From assembly GCA_003242885.1 (NCBI GenBank), contig QKMZ01000003.1, forward strand, positions 124,001 to 188,000: a stretch of DNA of 64,000 nucleotides, in the 5' to 3' direction. A program made the translations under genes and the position numbers. The notes below the pieces were generated by a model, which searched no databases, had not been told where the DNA came from, and saw nothing but the letters and a program-made list of their open reading frames with translations. This stretch comes from Candidatus Melainabacteria bacterium (GTDB lineage Bacteria; Cyanobacteriota; Vampirovibrionia; Obscuribacterales; Obscuribacteraceae). Below, piece after piece: positions 60,081 through 64,000 of this stretch. Position 1 is the stretch's first letter; every line of letters starts with the position of its first letter.

Positions 60081-61343
60081 TTACTTCACAAGCGAGATTT
60101 CAGCGTCTGCGGGCATTCCTGGTTTTGCAAAACGCTCAGGATGCTTGAGCAAAATTTTGATACCAAAAACTTGCTTGACGCGGTCTTCCTTGAAATAGAT
60201 ATTTTCCGGAGTGAAAGAACCTTCCGGATCTATTTGAATAACTTCACCCTCCAGTGGTGTCTTCGGCTGACTATCAAGATAGACACTTGCGGCTTGTCCG
60301 ATGCGAACTTTGCCGATGTCGCCTTCAGGAACAAAACCACGCAAATACACTCTATCGAGGTCGATGAGAGAAAGAAGATTCTGTCCAGGCACCACTACCG
60401 CACCAGGTTCAACAGAACGAGCGGTGACTACGCCATCAATCGGACTGTTAACGTTGAGGTAGGCAATGTTCGCCTTAATTTGCTCTGCTTCAGACTTCGC
60501 ATTCTTCACTTCGTGCTCTGCGCTCTTCTCTTTGAATTGAGCCTGGATGCGCTGTTGCTTAAGAACAGCCAATTGAGCATTGCGCATTTGCGGATTTAGA
60601 CGTGAAGTTCTCGCCATCTCGAGCCCGGCTTTTGCAACACGCAGTTGTTTACGCGCCGCTTCAAGATTTGCCTTGCGCGAGCTGACCAATGCGATTGCAT
60701 TGTCCTTTCCGGTACGAGCTTGATCTGCTTCATCGAGCGTGACAGCTTTATCTTGAACTAGTGATGCATAACGTTCGTTACGCAAAGTAGCCATCTCTAA
60801 TTCAGACCTTGCCTGAGAAAGAAGAGCTTCTGCTTCAGCAACTTTCGCCTCTGTGGTGGCAACATTCGCTTCAGCCTGATCAACTTGCGCTGTAGTATCT
60901 TCTTTCGACTGCTCTACTCGCACTTGAGCTTCCGCGATTTGATTATCAACAACGGAAAGCTGATAGTGAGCCTCGCTTGCCTTCTCTTGTGAACTTAAAA
61001 CTCGAGCTTCTGCCCCGCGCAATTGCGCTTGCACATCATCGTCTGACAATTTCACAAGAAGCTCGCCACGTTTCACCAGCTCGCCTTCCCGCTTTGCGAC
61101 ATAGTCGACACGCCCGCCTATTTTGGGTCCGATGTTCGTCTCGTAACCCTCGATACGTCCACTCACATGAAGCGAATTCGTCGGCGGCTGCAGAGGCTTG
61201 TTAAAGAAGAAGTAGGCGCCGCCGGCAACCGCGACGACAACAAACGCGAGAAGCACACGTTTTGGCAGCGGGCCGGCATGGTGCTCCCGGGGCGGGGCGC
61301 TTTGGCCGGCGTCATTCGTTGATTGGTCTCGGGTTTTCAACAT
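60081..61343 (-). CDS. ybhG: HlyD-type membrane fusion protein, YbhG-like
   Basis: This 420-residue periplasmic adaptor has an N-terminal membrane anchor (VLLAFVVVAVAGGAYFFF), a lipoyl-like half (VSGRIEGYETNIGPKIGG), and a long coiled coil (about 105-290, rich in Ala/Glu/Gln). A beta-barrel segment (YLNVNSPIDGVVTARSVEPGAVV) follows. It links the ABC permeases to an outer-membrane channel. A TetR-type operator lies 41 bases upstream, between it and the divergent regulator. Confidence 0.92.
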   Translation of the reverse strand: MLKTRDQSTNDAGQSAPPREHHAGPLPKRVLLAFVVVAVAGGAYFFFNKPLQPPTNSLHVSGRIEGYETNIGPKIGGRVDYVAKREGELVKRGELLVKLSDDDVQAQLRGAEARVLSSQEKASEAHYQLSVVDNQIAEAQVRVEQSKEDTTAQVDQAEANVATTEAKVAEAEALLSQARSELEMATLRNERYASLVQDKAVTLDEADQARTGKDNAIALVSSRKANLEAARKQLRVAKAGLEMARTSRLNPQMRNAQLAVLKQQRIQAQFKEKSAEHEVKNAKSEAEQIKANIAYLNVNSPIDGVVTARSVEPGAVVVPGQNLLSLIDLDRVYLRGFVPEGDIGKVRIGQAASVYLDSQPKTPLEGEVIQIDPEGSFTPENIYFKEDRVKQVFGIKILLKHPERFAKPGMPADAEISLVK

Positions 61344-61383
61344 GACTTTGGAGGGTTGCCAACTGGGTGCTTCTGATGATAGT

Positions 61384-61397
61384 ATACCAACCGGTAT
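61384..61397. promoter_or_regulatory. Putative TetR operator
   Basis: ATACCAACCGGTAT is an inverted repeat (ATACC and GGTAT around AACC) in the divergent region between ybhG and the TetR-family gene. Such operators let a TetR dimer repress both directions. Confidence 0.65.
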
Positions 61398-61559
61398 GGA
61401 TAATTCCTAGTTAAATCCGACTTTTTCGCTTAGTCGCTTGGAACACAAGGCTTTTCAGACTTTCGCCAGCCGGTTTCCAATAGTAAGGACATATTGTAGA
61501 ACACAAAGTTTCGAGCCTTTGGAATCCAGTCCCTTATAAAAGGAATAGCCCAAAACGCT

Positions 61560-62222
61560 ATGCAAGACAAACAAGAATCTGGTTCCAGCGCACCCGCCGT
61601 AATTGGCGGCGGTCGCCCCCGCAGCAAAAAGGACCAGATTGTTCAAGCGGCAATAAAGGTTTTTCTGGAAAACGGGTATGCGAGCACAAGCATGAATCGC
61701 GTTGCCGCAGAAGCCGACGTTATAAAAGCAACAATTTATAGTCACTTCAAAGACAAAGAAGAACTTTTCGCTGCAATCATCGAAGAAGTCACATTCAAAA
61801 GAATGCAAGCCGATACACCGGAATTCGAGCAGCTCTTACACAGCTTGCCACCGGACGAATTCGTTAAACTGCTGACTCAGAAATTTAGAATGCTTTCTCA
61901 ATCAGCTGAATATCGCGCTCTCCTGCGCGTAGTTATCGGAGAATCAGAACGTTTTCCAGAGCTGGCGACTCTCTATGTGAAAACAGTTATTCTCAAAGGC
62001 ATGGAGCTTGCGAGCGGGTATTTTGCAAAGCACAAGGAAATGAAACTAAACAACCCGCTTGCTACAGCGCACATTTGCTGCGGTAGTTTTGTCGCCTGGC
62101 TGATTTGGCAAGAAATTCTCGGCGGAAAGAACTTCAAACCGTTGGAATTCGATGATGTCGTCATTGCGCTTCAAGAACTCGTTGACGCAAAACTTGCTAT
62201 TGATAAAGAAAGTTCCGCCTAA
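61560..62222 (+). CDS. TetR-family regulator of the ABC exporter
   Basis: This is a 220-residue regulator. The N-terminal HTH (about 20-70) has KDQIVQAAIKVFLENGYAST, MNRVAAEADVIKATIYSHFKDKEELF and the usual TetR spacing. The C-terminal ligand domain is helical, with a CecR/AcrR-C-like TFEQLL region. It is divergent from the ybhGFSR-like operon, like CecR in E. coli, and probably represses it through the ATACC-N4-GGTAT site. Confidence 0.92.
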   Translation: MQDKQESGSSAPAVIGGGRPRSKKDQIVQAAIKVFLENGYASTSMNRVAAEADVIKATIYSHFKDKEELFAAIIEEVTFKRMQADTPEFEQLLHSLPPDEFVKLLTQKFRMLSQSAEYRALLRVVIGESERFPELATLYVKTVILKGMELASGYFAKHKEMKLNNPLATAHICCGSFVAWLIWQEILGGKNFKPLEFDDVVIALQELVDAKLAIDKESSA

Positions 62223-62731
62223 TGTGGCTTTCTTCGCGGCACAAAGTCCTGCATGGACTCCTGCTGCGGAGGCACTGAAAGCCAACTTCATTTGAGCATG
62301 ACCAATTACCAAGACTTTACACACCATTACAGGCTGACGGTTTTATGTGCCATTCGGAGTGCCTTTAAAGCAGGAATTGCGATAGATTAAACCCCGCTTC
62401 TTGGCAGCCAGTGGGCAGGGTGGGAATCCTCCCATCGTCGTGCCACAAAATTGCAATACCGCAAAAATAACTTAGAGGAGCGCAACAACACACGACGAGT
62501 TGAACAAACGGGAAACCGGATGTTCGGCACGATGGATGTACTTGCGCCCCGTCCTCCCTCTTGCTCCATTTTTCCAGAGCACGAACCCGGCAATTCTCAC
62601 GACAATCAGGACCCCCATCCTGTAACCGGGCTCTATCAAGCAATCTTCCAAATAGCACTGCCGACGCCTGGCAGAGCTGCTGCTTGAGGAGGGGAGCCCC
62701 ACTCCACTCAAAGGAAGGAGATTTAAAAGTT
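62223..62731. other. Gene-poor region before the final gene
   Basis: No gene is supported here. Open frames on either strand have no family, poor codon patterns and Pro/Ser-rich shadows. An imperfect hairpin (about 62684-62713, GGAGGGG with CCCC-ACTCC and flanking CTTGAG/CTCAAAG) lies immediately before the ribosome site of the last gene and may be a 5' leader structure. Confidence 0.4.
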
Positions 62732-64000
62732 ATGAGCGATAGTATTGGATCAGTGGGTGATGGTGGTGCATCGTTTGCACCTGCCGCGTCCTTCGCCCCA
62801 GCATCATTCGAACCGTGTTTTACATCATCATTCTCCAGTGGGTCCTGTTTCACGACTAGTGACTCATTCACCAGCGCAGCCTTCACTGCAGATACGAGCA
62901 GTGTCAGCTTCGGACCTGTCGCAGGATACGACGCACCCGCCACGCCTGCAGTCGTAGATGCTACACCAGCTGTGGTATCACCGGAAGTGAAAGTAAACAC
63001 AGCCGATGTGCCGGCCGCATTCAAATCAAATGAAGTAGCGAAGTATCAAGTCAACGAAAGTATGCAAGCAGTTGATTCGGCACGTCCAAAGATCGCCGAC
63101 GGTGAATCGCCAGCCATTAACGTTCAACCTAAGAATGATTCACAGCCAGCGGACATCGTCATCAAGGCAGATGGCACAGTGGACATGGCTAAAGGACTCA
63201 ACGATGGGGACAAACCGCTCAGTCAATACAACGTGCAGGTAGAAGCTGGCGCGGATCCGAAACTGACAGAGAAAGTCATCGATGATTTGGGCACCATGAT
63301 CCACGACAAGTGCCCCAATTGCACACCACGCATCGACAGCGGAAAAGATTCCAACGGCGGTGACTTGCTTTCTGCAGATTACCGCGACAGATTCCGTGAG
63401 CGCTACAAACCAGCTGACCAAAAAAATCCAGAAGATGAGCAGCTCCCCGATGATCCGGAATTGCCGGACGGTGGTGGCGGCGGTGGTGGCGGCTGCGATG
63501 GCGGCGGCGGCGGTGGCAACGACCTTAATCCGGATGACGAATTGGGTCCAGAGCAAGACGACAAGGTTGATCCAGGCACAGATAACGGCGCATATAAAGA
63601 ACGCGGATTCCAAGCTCTGAAGGACATGTCTACCGCAATGGGCGACATGCACGCAAATCACTACGCCAACTGGATGATGACAGCAATGTTGCCACCCGAA
63701 CTTCTAGCAGAACTCGGCGATCCGCCGTGGTCACCAGAGAAGATGAAGAAGCTGCAAGAGTACATGAAGACTCACGGCAAGGACATCAAGAAAAACCTCG
63801 CAGATCGCGCAGCAGCCCTTGAGAAACAAGGCGACACAGAAGGCGCCAAAGCCCTTACCGACTTCAGCAACAACATGGAAAACATCTGCAACGATCCAGC
63901 AAAACTCGAACAGTTCTCTGGAGCATTCGCAAACTTCTACGACAAGGCAGCGCACGGCGAAGCCAACACCACCGATGTCCATGCAATGTTTGAAAACAAC
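62732..64000 (+). CDS. Large Gly/Asp-rich protein of unknown function (partial)
   Basis: The frame from ATG 62732 stays open for 423 codons to the window end, so the protein is longer than seen. AAGGAAGGAG lies 11 bases upstream. No signal peptide is seen. The first 120 residues are Ser/Ala/Phe/Pro-rich low complexity. Residues about 155-215 are ordinary globular sequence with a KCPNC pair. Residues about 245-265 are a Gly run broken by CDG. About 290-423 are helical and charged, with WMMTAMLPPELLAELG and repeated EKMKKLQ/LEKQGD segments. No family is recognised. It could be a surface or effector-like protein without a visible export signal. Confidence 0.8.
   Translation, partial: MSDSIGSVGDGGASFAPAASFAPASFEPCFTSSFSSGSCFTTSDSFTSAAFTADTSSVSFGPVAGYDAPATPAVVDATPAVVSPEVKVNTADVPAAFKSNEVAKYQVNESMQAVDSARPKIADGESPAINVQPKNDSQPADIVIKADGTVDMAKGLNDGDKPLSQYNVQVEAGADPKLTEKVIDDLGTMIHDKCPNCTPRIDSGKDSNGGDLLSADYRDRFRERYKPADQKNPEDEQLPDDPELPDGGGGGGGGCDGGGGGGNDLNPDDELGPEQDDKVDPGTDNGAYKERGFQALKDMSTAMGDMHANHYANWMMTAMLPPELLAELGDPPWSPEKMKKLQEYMKTHGKDIKKNLADRAAALEKQGDTEGAKALTDFSNNMENICNDPAKLEQFSGAFANFYDKAAHGEANTTDVHAMFENN

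Noticed and set aside
62365-63024. A 219-codon open frame on the minus strand, Thr/Ala/Val-rich at its start.
   Set aside because: It overlaps the well-supported plus-strand gene from 62732 and is a low-complexity shadow with no family or ribosome site.
1-64000. tRNA, rRNA, CRISPR or insertion-sequence features.
   Set aside because: No cloverleaf pattern, repeat-spacer array, rRNA signature or inverted terminal repeats with transposase were seen; short RNAs could still be missed by eye.

Overview
The window looks like one long stress and low-oxygen 'dormancy' island from a Gram-negative-like, respiratory and fermentative bacterium of moderate G+C. The best guess is a non-photosynthetic cyanobacterial relative (Melainabacteria/Vampirovibrionia type). 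This rests only on gene content and style, so confidence in the lineage is low. No rRNA, tRNA, CRISPR array or intact mobile element was seen. Genes are dense and mostly in short operons with Shine-Dalgarno sites and ATGA overlaps.

Region 1 (0-9.5 kb): universal stress proteins (USPs), a dead serine-recombinase-fold protein, an orphan Cys-cluster protein and phosphoenolpyruvate synthase. Then come more USPs and a divergent two-component pair: a globin-coupled PAS histidine kinase and a NarL/FixJ response regulator. Region 2 (9.5-16 kb): a small metallothionein, a tandem USP, two c-type cytochromes, a permuted papain-fold (YiiX-like) enzyme, an acyl-ACP/acyl-CoA synthetase and a beta-CASP nuclease. 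Region 3 (16-23.5 kb, minus strand): a group-3b-like NiFe hydrogenase (four subunits) with an acetyl-CoA hydrolase/CoA-transferase, preceded by a maturation protease and hypA, hypB, hypC. Region 4 (23.6-37.3 kb): eight-odd stress functions. These are USPs, a DUF2934 protein, a TPR protein, rhodanese, phosphoribosyltransferase, alpha/beta hydrolase, erythromycin-esterase family protein, rubredoxin, an avidin-family protein, a Cys/Met-metabolism PLP enzyme, Hsp20, a GNAT acetyltransferase and ribosome hibernation factor. Region 5 (37.4-46.6 kb): a P2-type ATPase, then a nitric-oxide module of globin, quinol NO reductase, dihaem cytochrome c, rubredoxin-RIC/YtfE fusion and an Rrf2/NsrR-type regulator. 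Region 6 (46.6-55.9 kb): a six-gene Hyf-like membrane complex whose large subunit lacks the NiFe cysteines (an Ehr-type complex), divergent from two beta-carbonic-anhydrase-like genes and an ArsR-type regulator. Region 7 (55.9-62.2 kb): a YbhGFSR-type ABC exporter with its TetR repressor. The window ends inside a large Gly/Asp-rich protein of unknown function.

The gene set matches the known contents of the Mycobacterium DosR dormancy regulon (USPs, Hsp20, P2 ATPase, phosphoribosyltransferase/erythromycin esterase, hibernation factor, haem sensor kinase with a NarL-type regulator). By eye there is also a recurrent 16-bp imperfect palindrome, roughly TSATACYTNAGNANGA. It occurs upstream of at least nine of these transcription units, with one perfect copy (21622-21637). 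Its core, ACTWWAGT, resembles that of the DosR box. The proposed picture is that the haem kinase senses O2/NO and the response regulator acts through this box to switch on NO removal, hydrogen metabolism, fermentation and protein/ribosome protection. The main unknown is the Ehr-like complex beside the carbonic-anhydrase pair.
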